A DNA stretch of 64,000 bases, taken from positions 290,777-354,776 of the forward strand of contig NW_019091421.1 of assembly GCF_001949145.1 (NCBI RefSeq), read 5' to 3'. This DNA is from Acanthaster planci (lineage: Eukaryota > Echinodermata > Asteroidea > Valvatida > Acanthasteridae). Position 1 is the first letter of the stretch. Each line of letters starts with the position of its first letter. This document shows positions 13,101-26,100 of this stretch, in pieces. Below the pieces are notes generated by a model. That model had not been told where the DNA came from and did no database searches. It saw only the letters and a list, made by a program, of their open reading frames with translations. The position numbers and the translations under genes are program-made.

Positions 13101-14722
13101 GGTTGCTTACTAACCCAATTTGATAAAAGTGGTCTTAACTTATTCTTAACAGATTTGGCCACATACGACTCATCTAAACATTTCATACTCAGGCATACCA
13201 GTCTCTCTGACAACTGGGTTACGCATAGTCTGGCAAGGTATGCTCTTCTCAAATTGTTCTGTGTAATTTAATTGAAATTTCCAACCATCGTCACTTTGTG
13301 TTTTGGTTTCAGCCATGACTACTTCCATCTCAAAAAAAATTCTGTTTTGTATTGCTGAATCTTGTGCTTCAAATCTTATTTGATACTCGAAAGGAATTTA
13401 CAGCTTTCCTTTCCACATAAGATGTCCACTGCATGCTAAAAAAGAGCGCCCCTTTTTTTCCACGTGGCACTCACTGCAAATGTATCAATTCAAACAGACT
13501 TCACTGGGGGCACACCCTTGTCCCAGGCATGCTTGAAAAGGGTGGTGGGGAGGGCTTGAGTGTTGACTGTAATTGACCACGGAGGTGGTGTGGTACCATG
13601 TCAGACAGTTGGACATCTTGCATACAGTACTGAGGATGGTGAAGAGCATAAGGACAAGAAATGAAACCGTTGAAGATTTTCCACAAACGTCCAACGTGGA
13701 ATTGTGACACAAATCTTTATTTCAGCGTGAATATGATCATTGCATTTCTGGTATTGATTTGTGTTTTCCGTAGTTGCTGTTCTGGTCTGGTGGCCGCCTC
13801 TCTGAGTACACCAGCTGATGTGATTAAAACACGGGTCATGAACCAGCCTACTGATGCGAGTGGGCGGGGCTTGTTGTACAAATCTTCCTTGGATTGCTTA
13901 CTCAAGTGTGTGCGCAATGAGGGATTTTGGACGCTGTATAAAGGTTTCTTCCCCATCTGGGCCAGAATGGTGCGTTAAGTTCATTGCACTTTCCTGTCAT
14001 CACAAAAGCAGAGAAATTATCATTCGAACATCTTCTAACCGTGTACCTTGATTACTTCTGAGAGTGTGCCTGGTTAAATTAAGCTGAAATGAAGATTGTA
14101 ACCAGTCTCATTTCTTATACTGATACTTGGAAGAAAAGATTGTGTTAGAAACTTTGTTTTATGGAAGTAGGAGAATGTGATATTCTGCATTCATCCGCTG
14201 TGATCCTGGCGGAAATGGCAGGTTGACAGCTAGGGATGCCCAAGCAATGTTCATACCACATTACACCCTCTGTAATTCATGTGCACATTTGTTTCTGTAT
14301 GCGATCTTGATGAGTTATTCACTGTAGCTTGCATGCACAATGAGACATTATCGACACGCCTCCATAAACAAACATGAAAACTTTGGGGTTTCACGTAAAC
14401 CAGACAATGAAAGTCAGTAAACTTAAGAATCCCCTAAACAATGGACGTCATGTCAGTGCATGTATCAGGTTTAATGGGCCTCTGTACTGACGACACCACA
14501 CTTTGTTTACGTGTGTGCTTTCCTCAGGGGCTTAGTGGAGCATTGGCCCCCATTCAGTTCAGAGGCTTATGTAGAGTGGGCATTGGGATAATGAACATGG
14601 TTGACGGAAGAAATTGTGACAAAAGGGCTTCTGTACTTTATTTTCCCCAGGCTCCCTGGTCTCTGACCTTCTGGGTCTCATACGAAGAGGTCAGGCGCCT
14701 GACAGGGGTAAATTCCTTCTGA
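4182..14722 (+). CDS. SLC25A27: Mitochondrial carrier SLC25A27 / uncoupling protein 4
   Basis: Nine coding exons: 4182-4362, 6789-6917, 7933-7995, 9091-9178, 9490-9612, 9977-10089, 13153-13237, 13774-13969 and 14651-14722 (stop TGA). All phases match, giving 349 aa; the human protein is 323 aa and the difference is an N-terminal extension. It is a six-helix inner-membrane carrier of the UCP4 branch, linked to regulated proton or anion transport. Each of the three repeats carries the carrier signature: PLDLTK in exon 2, PTDLVK in exon 5 and PADVIK in exon 8. UCP4-specific blocks include [28 protein letters not shown] and [12 protein letters not shown], and the end (TGVNSF) resembles the human GVSPF. 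The start was chosen as the only ATG in the frame of the exon containing [12 protein letters not shown]. The 532-bp N gap lies in intron 6 and removes no coding exon. Confidence 0.96.
5715..5953. repeat. Minisatellite and 42-bp tandem duplication in SLC25A27 intron 1
   Basis: The word GTACGAGTTGTC and variants recur several times from about 5723 to 5865. They are followed by two head-to-tail copies of a 42-bp unit (5870-5911 and 5912-5953) that differ only near their ends. This is intronic and non-coding. Confidence 0.8.
10568..11099. other. Assembly gap (Ns) in SLC25A27 intron 6
   Basis: A run of unknown bases lies between exon 6 (ends 10089) and exon 7 (starts 13153). Both flanking exons are complete and in phase, so the gap lies wholly within an intron. 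Confidence 0.98.
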
Positions 14723-16035
14723 TTGTTGACGAACCCAACAAGCACTTTTGAGTTTTCCCAGTGAAACCCAGGAGTATGCCCACCATTGTCTATTGGCTGT
14801 CACCCCTACCCTTTGACTGAATGCAGACAGAAGCTCACACTGGCGAAATGAAAGCAGACATTGAGGGGTAAGGTTGTAGGCAGTCCACAAGCAGTGTTAC
14901 ATTGTGGTGGTATGTGCACCCAAGGTTGTGAAGGTGAACTGTAAATACAGAAACCCCAACTTGAACTTGTTTTTACAAAGGGACGAGGTGAAATGATGAA
15001 AAGATGGCAGTCACTCAAACAATCGGGTTTGTGACTGCTTGGTTGCACGTGCACATGCTCTACTGCGCTAACCTTACATACCTAGTGTGGACTTGTGAAC
15101 AAAAGATGTCCACACGACGCAGGAAAGGAAGACGTTCTGTGGACTTACAAATGTCCACAGGATGTTTCCCCTTCTCTGAAAAAGAAGTTTAGAGGCATTT
15201 TGGGGTAGGGGTCATCTGTCGTAAAAGGAAGAGGAATAGTCAAGGAAACCTTGTACAAAAAGCCAGCGGAAAATTGTGTCCCCAGTTCAAGAAAAATGAG
15301 TATTTTCACTGAGTTTTCTTAACTGCACGAAAAGAAAGGAATGTCCACAGTTGGTTTGTAAGGTAATTGTGGGTGATTCTGTGTGTGTGTTGGTAAACAA
15401 GTCAGCTTTGTACTACACTTTGTACTACACACTACTGCAGAAGTGGGCGTGGTTATATGTTCTGCTGATGTCATCAACAGGGCAGTGATGAGCAGTTTCA
15501 GTGGTTAGAAGGATGATTATGCAAGTATGCCTGATGGTAGTAAACAAATACCGCCCTCTGGTGTTGACTTAATATGGCATGCAGTCACTGCTTAGTTGCG
15601 ACACCCACAGCGTAGCCTGTACATGTAGATCCTGAATGTAACGGGGCAACTCAGTTTGTGTAAACCACTGACATGGCTTGTCAACACTCTCCTTACGTCC
15701 AGCAGCTGAAATGTTCATGTTCCCCAAACCAGGCTGCACCTCCTATAATTGAACTTGTGCTGTACTTGTCGGGCGCTGTTGGGGAATCAAAATGTTGGGG
15801 GTGGGAGGATGACAGAACATCAGTGTTGTATTGGAGTCCATCACATCTTATTCAGTCCTAAGCCAATTCACAAGCTATTCGAATGAACTGTGACAAAAGC
15901 ATTCTTTTTTCATTGTTCACCCTGTTACTTATGGCTGGCCTTGTGACTGGACTTGTGATGGAATCGAATACAACACTGCAAAACATATGGGAGTATAATT
16001 GTATGAGAACAGTCCCTTGGGTTTTAGTAATTTTA

Positions 16036-16315
16036 GACATGGCAATAGACCAGTTGCACCCTCTAAGTCAGATGACCTATAGTGGGTATAAAAATCAACA
16101 TGGCTTCCTCCCATAGCAATGCGTGTTTAAGTGTTTTTGATACCAAAAGTAAAGCTGTTTTGGGGCATAGCACTCAGCACATCAGTAGTCACAGTACTTT
16201 ACCCACTGTTAGCTTTATTTTGGTAAATGACACTTAAGACGCCCATGTTTGTTGATGTTTCATACCCACTATAAGTCATGTGACTTACTGGCCTCAATTG
16301 GTCTATTTTTAAGAC
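16036..16315. mobile_element. Inverted-repeat (MITE-like) element, about 280 bp
   Basis: The left arm (about 16036-16106) and right arm (about 16245-16315) are imperfect reverse complements in constant register. For example AGTGGGTAT at 16081 pairs with ATACCCACT at 16262, and AATAGAC at 16044 pairs with GTCTATT at 16301. No reading frame lies between them, which suggests a non-autonomous foldback or MITE. I did not find a clean target-site duplication. Confidence 0.7.
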
Positions 16316-16775
16316 AGTTTTAGGGAACACAATGTTCTCATTAAAAACTCTTCATTTGTGGATTCAAGTCAGGATTATGAGAGATAAGCCTCTACTGGCC
16401 TCCTATAGAACGGCCCCCACTCAACTTGGCTTACTTTTGTCGTGGAGATTGAGTTTCCAATCTGTTTACCTTTTAACAGTACAAGTTTGTACCCACTGGT
16501 TCAGGTGATTCTGAATTGATTGGTTTTTATGTGAAAATGTGAATCTCCAGTTTTGGAAAGTGTAAGGATAATTACAAATTATATGTGAAATATACAGATG
16601 CGGCCTTGGTGAATAAGAACAAATCTTCACTAATAATTGAAGATTATACTGAACATGTTCAAGTACACAAAAAGTTCTATTTATTGTACATCAATCTGAT
16701 ATCTGTTGTTTGTAGCAATTATATAAATGTAATTATATGGATGAGATGAAAAAAACTGGTTGAATTTCAACCCAT

Positions 16776-16781
16776 TTTATT
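16776..16781 (-). terminator. Candidate TBL3 polyadenylation signal
   Basis: TTTATT on the plus strand is AATAAA on the minus strand, 377 nt past the TBL3 stop codon. This is a plausible distance, but no transcript end is available. Confidence 0.4.
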
Positions 16782-17157
16782 TCTGTACATTGGAATTGTG
16801 GTATTTAAATTTGTAAATAAGAGTGAACTGTTGAAATCTAAATGCAGACAACAGCGATAAAATGTTTGCCCTGAAAAAGTTGTCTAATTCATGATTTTAC
16901 TCAATACGGCAAATACATGCTTGTGTATGAAGAAAAGCTACATTTTTTTGGCTAGTCTCCCAGGGGGAAGAGCTGCAGTTTAGAAATGTTCAAAAACCTT
17001 GTCGTAGTTTACATGAAAATGATGCAATAGATTTTTTTCATTCTACAAAAAAAGCATATGCCCTAAGAACATTTTGACAGTTTTCCTTATAATTTGACTG
17101 CCCTGTGGGTATGATTCCCTTGTGGAGAATAGAGAAAAAGATCACTGAGTTTTTCTC

Positions 17158-20100
17158 TTAAGCTGTGAGAGATATGGAAAGCCCGGTTACTTTGGCTTTC
17201 TTTGTCGACTTGACTGAAGATGATGTCTTTCCCAGTCTCCTCTTGGCAGTGTTGGGCGAGTTTTTAGGGGTCTTTGTTTTTGAGGTCCTTTTATCCTTGC
17301 TCCTGGTTCTAACTGCAATCCCTCCTTCTTCTTCATGGTCACTGGGTCCCTCATCCGTCGTGCCATCACTTCCCATCAAATCCATCTTTAGAGTTTTGAG
17401 TGTCTTCTTTTGGCTCCGGAGGAGTTTAGGTGTCAGTTTCGGTGAGTTCACTGTGTCTGTGTCACCTCCGCTCCGAGTACTGTTTCGCTTTGGGGTTTTC
17501 TCTCTCTCAGTTTTTTGTTTCTTCGTTGTGTTTGGAGCACCTGCTCTTTCTGCAGTATGATCATCATTTGCATCAATGTTGTTAGCGACTTCTGTCACCT
17601 GCCTGTCATCACTGTCTTCTTCATCCCCATCAATGATGTGATCTGCATCTGCACCTGTCATGCCCTCTGACCTCTGACCAAGGCTGTTCACTCCTGGGAC
17701 ACTCGTACCCAGCACAGCTGGTGTTGTATCTATGATGAATGAAGGACTGCTCTCTGCTAACTCGGGGCTATTCTCTGTGCCAATGCTGAAAGGTTACCAT
17801 ACATGGTGTCTACAATTTTAAGCTATTTCAAAAAATGGACCTCAGAATAGAAGTGGTATTAACACACTGTAGAAAGCTTGACTGTGTCTTTGAAATGTCT
17901 CTAAAACTGCAGAATTCTTTTTAGACAGGAAGTAAATGAAAAGAATTCAATTCTCACCTAGCCTCCACAGGCCCAGTGGCTCGACGCATCCGCTGCCAGG
18001 TGTACTCCACAAACATGGCTTGCTGTAGAAGACGATTCATCCGCTCAAAGTGACGTTCTGTCAAATAAGAGGCACTAGATGGAGTCATGGAACATATTGC
18101 AAACAGACATGGTGGCAGGTTAAATTGCAAGCCTGAGGGAACTGAGAAGCCTCATAAAAACTGAGAATTTAAAACTTCATCCAATAAATCACATCTTTGA
18201 CTGATAGAAAGCACTGAATTATGCCATTTTGGATGTACAGACACTGATTAAGCATGCACCTACAATGAAAGAAATTCGTTTGTGACACATTTTTTAAATC
18301 ACTGATCCAACTGTTTTACCAGATGACCAGCGAACTCCCTCTTCACTAGCTTACCTGTGTAAGGGATCAGTCCTTCTAACGTCTCTTGCATGGTGCTGAA
18401 GGTCATGAGGTCATCCGGGGTGACGTGTCTGAGGATGACTGCGATGACCGTCTGCGCCGTGTGGCAGTGTTTGGAGTTGGTGTTCCAGTGTTTGCAGAAA
18501 CCCAGCACTGACTCTGTACATGTAGAGAACTTAAATGTTCACTGCCATGGCTCAAGTCCTTGAACATGACTGCCATTACCTTAGAAAGATGTCAGTGGTC
18601 AAGTTTGATTCAAAGGGGAGGCCAAGCTTTGTTGAACAAAAGCCACTGTAGGGTAGGGACGAAACTTATCAGAAACTCTGATCCTATCAAAAGCACTGCA
18701 GAAATGCTAATTTTACTATACTAACAACCAAATAAATTGATCTGTGGAGCAAAATGAAAAAAAAAATGGATGGAACAGGATCTGAATCGCCAGAATTCTG
18801 TACAAGTGCTCTACTGAGCTACTTCACTATGTGGTGGCGTTCCACTTTATTCAAATCTTTGTGCACAATTATCATGCCAGCCAAAAGGCATGGAAGGCAT
18901 GCAAACAGCCAAGGGAAAAAAAGACTTTGGGCGGATTCAGGGTTGAAAGTTTTCTTCTTGACGTAGCCCCCCTCACCTATTTGATCTTGCCTCATTCTCT
19001 TCATTGTCTTCTCCAGCTTCTTCTCACCATCCGACTCATCCAGAAGGTCTATCAAGTAGCGAGCATAAAAGAGAATTTCAAAACCAGCCAAGAATTTGTG
19101 CTAGCATCCCCAAATGGACTCAACTCTAACCCTTGGGCTAAATCCTCTTGAGTTCTACACAACTTTTACATCCCCCCTTTTCACATGCCTATGACACACA
19201 ATGAAACAGACTTTACAAAGTGCCATTACCAAAAATGTATAAATACAGCCCAATACAAACTTTGACTTGTGTTGCAGCCTGAACACACAAAAAAAGCAAG
19301 CCAACTTCCAATGTGACAAAACCAAAATTATATCTTCCAAATCCAAAATGAAAACATTATTGGCACATAGAATTAGCAAAACTCACTTTATCTTTAATCT
19401 AAACCTCATAAGCCAGAGGCAAAATAAAGTCAAGAGAACAACTAAATGCAACCGCACCCTTGTCCCTAGATTAAAAGAATACTTCTGAGCACGTAAGAAT
19501 CCGTAATTAAGCTCAAACTAAACCCACACCAAACATGCATGAATCTCCAGTACTTACTCTTCATGATTGTCAGTACCCTGAACGGTTGATTGAGTGTGAT
19601 GGCTAGTCCAATCGCCTTGAGGTATTTCTTCTCATGAAGCAAATTAGATAACTCCTGTTCCCTATGATGAAATGTAATTTAATTTCATTCCTTATGCTAT
19701 TAAGTAAATTTTTGTTAAATACATTTGAGAGTAAGTCAGTCATTTTAAAACGGCATCTTTGCTGACAGTTTCCAGTGTTTGTGTTCAGTGCATTGCGTGC
19801 ATAATCCCTGTACTATGAAATTGACTCACTTCAAGATCTGGTCTTCCTCTTTCTCCATTTCCTCTTCTTGTTCAATTTCTGTAATGTCCTGTGCAAAGAA
19901 GCCAAACCAAATTCAAGCATTGAAAATATGTCACTCATTATGGCTTCATACATGAACTTGAATTTGATATTTTGAACAAAGTCAAATTCACTTAAATTCT
20001 GTACCAATCTAGCCTTAAAAACGCGTAACAAGGAGACCAAGATAGGTACATTGGAACTAAGCACGCTCTGGTTAACTGAATTAAATAAAAACAATTAATG

Positions 20101-23100
20101 ACAGAATATGGATCAGGGGATTTCAGTAAAGGGCTATAAAGCACCTTTAAAAGGGTACTATACTATAATGACACTTTGGATGTCCTTCGTTCAAGTCCTG
20201 GTTTGATCCATTTTGCCATGCATCCCAATTTATTCAACTCTCCTCTGAATGCCACAACAAAACTTTCATTTATTATTCTGAGGCAGGTTTTACCTTCCAG
20301 ATGAAGATGTTGGAGTCTGCACCACCACTGACCAGCAAATCCTGCCCTCTGTTGGCAGCCAGGGCCCAGACTTTCTGGGTGTGCTCGTCAAACGTCTTGA
20401 CACATTCATTAGTCTTGATTGTCCAGAGTTTCAGCAGTCCATCAGAGCCACTTTAAATGTGAACAAAAAAGACCCCCCCCCATTTTTTTTTTAATAGGAT
20501 CGGGGTGAAATTCACATTCTTGCCTTGTGGGTAACACTGCTTTTTCAAAAAGAAGGTGCCAGTTAGCTTTACTTTTGATTCTGCCTGTGTTTTCTTCCTC
20601 TAGCTCCGCCTCCCTGTAGAACTTACCACGATACTAGCTGCATTCCTCTTGAAAGGAAATTGACTTTCAACACCGATGCATCATGTCCCTCAAATGTCTG
20701 TAGGAAAAAAATAGCAGGTTTTTAAACACTGGCATTTGATGGATGGGCACTGGATAGAGGATACCACTTGACGTAACGACTAAATGACATGTGGCATACC
20801 AAAATGTCAAATGTTGATTTTTTATTGAAACTATCTGTACCTTGACACAGCTGAAATCTGACAAGGCCCAGATTCTGATAGTTCCATCAGCTGAACTTGT
20901 TGCCAGGGCCTGTACAAATAAATAAATCCAAAATAGTAGTTAACGGAAACGAAACCAACCAAGTACAGGCCAACTTACATTTCATTGGGAAAACAACATC
21001 ATACCTTTTCTTCCAAAAGGAATCATTGCCTTCAAGGTGTTACATTCCATTGAAATTTCTGAATAATTTATAGCTTTGATGACTTTCAAACAGACCTGAT
21101 CCGTGGGTGAGAACTGCACACACCAAATGCCACGTCTGTGACCCCTGAATGACCCTAGACTTGTCTCTTTTTCAAGGTGCCACAGTCTGGCTGTCCTGTC
21201 TTGAGAGCCTGTTGCCAGGAGTTTGTCATTTGGTGAAACAGCAACAGAATTGATGTCCTGCAACAGAAAACAACAGAAAAAAGTCTTATTCATATTGCGT
21301 GAAAATCTTCATTATTTGTATGATCCTAAAGATCTAGCTTTACTGCTAGAACTGTTTGTTAGCCTAATTATATCTTGTGGTTTCCCTTCAATCTCTTGCC
21401 ATATGGCATTAGAAAAGTTACGGTCCCTGACTGGCACCCTGCCACAGTAAAGACAAGTAACTTAAAGCATGTGAACATAAAGCTGGACAACTGAATTAAG
21501 CTACATCCAAAGTCAGGTCTACAGCAAGCATTAACACTTGTGTCTATGGTAAATGGATCATAGCCACTAGCCAGGGACTTCCACTGTGCAGATGGTATTC
21601 CATTTCAGAGCCAATAGTTTGGAAGGAAATCTTAATTGAGCATGGTAACAGCAATTAGTCAAATCTTCCCCACTGGTCTGATGAAAAGCACATAAATATT
21701 GAGGAAACCTCCTTTTCAGAGATGGAATCACTTACCTTTTCATGAGCACGCTCAGTGAACTTCACCTGAAGTGGAGCAGGCGCTGTGTCTTTCTCCGTGG
21801 GTAGATTTGATGGAATTTTCCATACTTTGATTGTGCAATCTTCACTACCACTTACAAAGAACGAGCTAGATAACCTATACAAGTGGAAAGTTACATTATT
21901 TAAATTTTACACCAATCTTTACAATAAGTTTATAGGTATTTTTTTTTTCAGAGACATTTTGTACCATGCAAACACATTTTCACTCCCCAAACTAGATCTT
22001 AGTTAAACAGCTCGTTAGCAGTCTCATTGACTCAAACTTCACTGACCAAGCTTTTACCAGCCATTATAAACCTTTTCAATTTCACCAGCACAGCACTTGC
22101 ACAGAAAAAAAATTGGGTAAAATTTAGACGTGTTCATATGTTTGGAAAAATCAGCACAGCAAACTAATGATTACCTTGCAGTGGTCAAAGCACCCACAGA
22201 GTGGGTGTGTCCCTTGCCAACTGCTACGCAGTGCACTGATCCTGATGCTGGATCCATACTCCATAGACGAACAGTGTTATCCTTCAAAATAAGCCATATT
22301 ACAGAATTTAAGACTCGGTAAATGAACTGCACAAATTTGACCAGCAAATAGACCAAAGGAAATGGAATTGGACCTGAAAGGAGCCATTTGATTCTAAAGA
22401 TTTTACAAAAAGCTCTTTGGAAATCTTTACAATACCAAAAAAATTGGATTTTAATACCCTGCACTCATCACAAAGTAAAAAATAGCATTCCTACATGTAC
22501 CTTTGAACTGCTGACTAACATCAGTCCATTTTTGAAAACTTCGAGGGCTAGGACAATATCTGTAAATGTATTCACATAAAGATAAAAAAGGAGTAAAAAC
22601 AGAGATGTTCCATACCAAAACTTGCAGTCTTTACATCCAAAATGACCAACACACTACAATCCTTCAAACTGGGTTCAGGACATGTTCAGTGGCAACTGAC
22701 CTGTGTGGCCTGGAAGGATCTGGCAGCTGAGGGAAGAAAGGTCAAACACACGAATCTGCTCACTATTACTGGCCACAGCAAGGTGTGTGTCCTTCTCCCC
22801 CATGAAGCAAAGGTCTAAAATCTCCTCATTGTAGCCAACAAACTGGGGGAAAAATGACAGCCTCAAAACAGCAAATGCATTTATCACATTAAGTGACATC
22901 AAAATTCATGCGTCAAAAATTGTATCATGGTACTTTTTATTCACATTTTCTCATTTTTTTAGATTTTTCCTGAACCATTTTTGTACCATTATTGTTCATA
23001 CTTTTGTGGGTGTAAATGTAGTTATGTAAACAAGTGTTTACATACCTGTTTCTCTAAATCAAAGTCCTTCAATCCAAACATCAGGATGTTGTGATCATAA

Positions 23101-26100
23101 GTAACCACAGCAATGACTCCTAATGTACTACAAAGCATGGCTTGGTTAATGTGGGTTGCTAGCTGCTGTTCTTGACCTTTGACCTGACCTTCAGTATGTG
23201 TCTGGTGGGGGAGTTGCTGCCGCTGGGTGAAAACACACTTTGCAGTGGAGGCATCCCAAACTTTGAGTAAACCTGATAAAGAAAAGTTTGGTAGCACTGA
23301 TATGTAAAAAAAAAAATGCTCAATTTCTGTATGATCTTTAATGAAACTCTCAAATAGAGGCTTTCATTGACATGACACCATAATATGGCCGTTCAATGGA
23401 CGAGCTATGATGGAAAATTTTGTAAAAAAATTACTTGGGTGGGTGGGATTATTGGGTTGAGTTTAAGTAGGTAAGGTTCAACTGGCTTTAACACTTTGAC
23501 TGCCGACTCGTAGTCATGCGTGTACCAAATTCTGCCACAACCAGTATACTCGTAGGAAATCAAAGGCTATTGTAACGTAAATTGAATACACTGGCATCAC
23601 CGAAGAGCTCAGCAAATGCGCTGCTGGCAGTGTGGGGGACATCCATCTGTAAAATGCTCAAGTACAAGCACACACCAGAAAGGTACGTATTAAATATGCG
23701 CGCATACATACAACGCTTGGCAAATGGGAACGCTCCTTTAAACTTGTGTGCAGCAGTTAGAGTGGATAGGTCGAGCTGAGTTGAGGAGTTGAGTGTGGCT
23801 GAGAATTGTTGGATGGGTAGGGTTGTAAGTGAGTTGGATCTCAGTGGGTCATGTTGGATTGGTTGTGCTGCCCTGGGGAGTTGTGTTCCATTGGGTTGGG
23901 ATGAATCGGATTTGGCTTGGATTTGGATTTGGTTGGACTAGGTGGTGAGCTTGGGTTAGGTTTGGTTGTATTGGGCTGAGTCAGCAATGAATTAAAGGAA
24001 ATTTGAGTTCAAGTCTGTTTGCTTGTAAAAAAGTTTGGGACCCCTGGGTAAGAAACTTCATTTCAAAAATTCCATAAATTTCTAATGGACGTTACCTTGA
24101 GATCCTGCTGTGATGAAAAATGTATCCTTGCCAGTAATTCCAACCTTACTGCAGTCAGTGTCAGATGGAGGCACAATTACAGACTCCAAAGGCTGTGGCG
24201 AAAAAAATTAAGGAGTCTTTCTAAAGGCTTTAGCTCATCACTAAATGCAAATTGCATGAAAACCAAACTCATTAGCTTCTGAATGCCATTTGTAAACCAA
24301 ATTCACTTCAATTCCGCCTTGAGTAACAATTTACAAATTTTAGAGCAACAGAGATTGCAAACCTCATACACTGGAACTGTTTTCCTGACTGTGTAGGAGC
24401 CCAAGTCCCAGACCGTTACAATGCTATCCCTGCCTGAGCTGAACATAGTCTGGCCATCCTCTGTGAAGGCAAAGCCAGTAACCCCACTGTAGTGGCTCTC
24501 CAAAACAGCTTCACACCTGAAAGAAAGATGGGGACCAGTAAACATTTCCACAAAGAACAAATACAACAGATGGAACTAAAGTAATGAAGTAAGCACTGAT
24601 TCTGACATGTCAGAGAGCTGACTGAAAACACTACCATTTTGATGTTTGAATTACCTGCTTGTTTTGAGATCCCAGACTCGGATTTTGCAATCATCTGCTG
24701 CAGAAAAGAGCAAAAGCTTCTCTGACACCGGATGGAAGTCAAGCACGCTACCAAGAAAGCAAGAATTGCAAATGTATGAGTGATATATCTGTAAATGATA
24801 AGGTTAACTCTTACAATTACAAATACAACTTTATAATTATTAAATACAGGCATTAAAGGTAGGCCTACAGATTTTCAGCAAAACATCACTTCTACATCTT
24901 ATGCAAATAAAGATAGTCAAGCCACGAGGCCAAGTCACAGTCGTACCAGTGAAATGGCTATAGCTCATCGCTGATGTACAAGGCTAAAATGGTAGCATAA
25001 CATGGAAGTTGTACCCAAATGTCAATCCCAACAGTCCTTAACCCTCCAATTTCAATGTACAGCCTAGGGGGTTAGGATGAAGGAAATGACTAACCTGACT
25101 ACTCCCTGAGAGCCCTTGAAATTGTGGGTACAATACTGTCGTACAATGTCCCATAACTTGATGGTGCTGTCACTACTTCCAGTGGCTAGAAGGGTTGAGG
25201 TGGCATCAAAGGTCATGCTGACTACAGGGCCAACATGGATTGCCTGCAAAAATACATACCTTCATTTCATATTCTTCATATAGAACATTAACATAGGCTT
25301 CCACTGTTTCAATGTTGGGTCCATTACTCACTCATCAAATGATTGAAGATAAAATGTAAGACATCTACCATATGTTGCCACTTTGGAAATGAATGCATTC
25401 TTTCAGTTGTATGATCCCGTCCACATTCACATTCCACTGAACAAGCTACAAGCACATGTACTTATGGTAATAGTTTAAATATCAAAATACATCTATACAA
25501 CCAATTGAACTGTCATAATTCTACCCACCTTCCAGGTTCGGACGCATCTCTCCTCCCTCCAGTCCCACTGCTTCAATAAGAGGTTTCTATGGGCAACCAC
25601 TAGAAACTGAAGGGAAAAAAAATCACCTTAACAAAGAAGTAGTTCAGAAGCCAAACAAATAATGCCGTCANNNNNNNNNNNNNNNNNNNNNNNNNNNNNN
25701 NNNNNNNNNNNNNNNNNNNNNNNNNNNNNNNNNNNNNNNNNNNNNNNNNNNNNNNNNNNNNNNNNNNNNNNNNNNNNNNNNNNNNNNNNNNNNNNNNNNN
25801 NNNNNNNNNNNNNNNNNNNNNNNNNNNNNNNNNNNNNNNNNNNNNNNNNNNNNNNNNNNNNNNNNNNNNNNNNNNNNNNNNNNNNNNNNNNNNNNNNNNN
25901 NNNNNNNNNNTGTGACACTTGAGGGCTGCCATCGTGTGACACTTGAGGGCTGCCATCGTGTGACACTTGAGGGCTGCCATCGTGTGACACTTGAGGGCTG
26001 CCATCATGTGACACTCGAGGGCGTGATCATACAATCCCTTCAAGAGTATGCTTTTATCATGTAGTAAATGCCAGTAAGGGTGTTATCGATGTCAACACAA

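Larger units (their letters stand above)
14723..17157. other. Convergent 3' region between SLC25A27 and TBL3
   Basis: The two genes converge here, so the interval holds both 3' untranslated regions. I see no coding exon. It contains one inverted-repeat element (16036-16315) and one candidate minus-strand polyadenylation signal for TBL3. Confidence 0.6.

Noticed and set aside
17165-17560. 131-codon plus-strand frame opposite the last TBL3 exon
   Set aside because: It is the complement of the low-complexity TBL3 tail; the TBL3 frame is joined in phase to 22 other exons, this one to none.
25600-26043. Frame with MAALKCHT repeats
   Set aside because: It is a 24-bp tandem array plus the N gap inside a TBL3 intron; the TBL3 exons on both sides join in phase without it.
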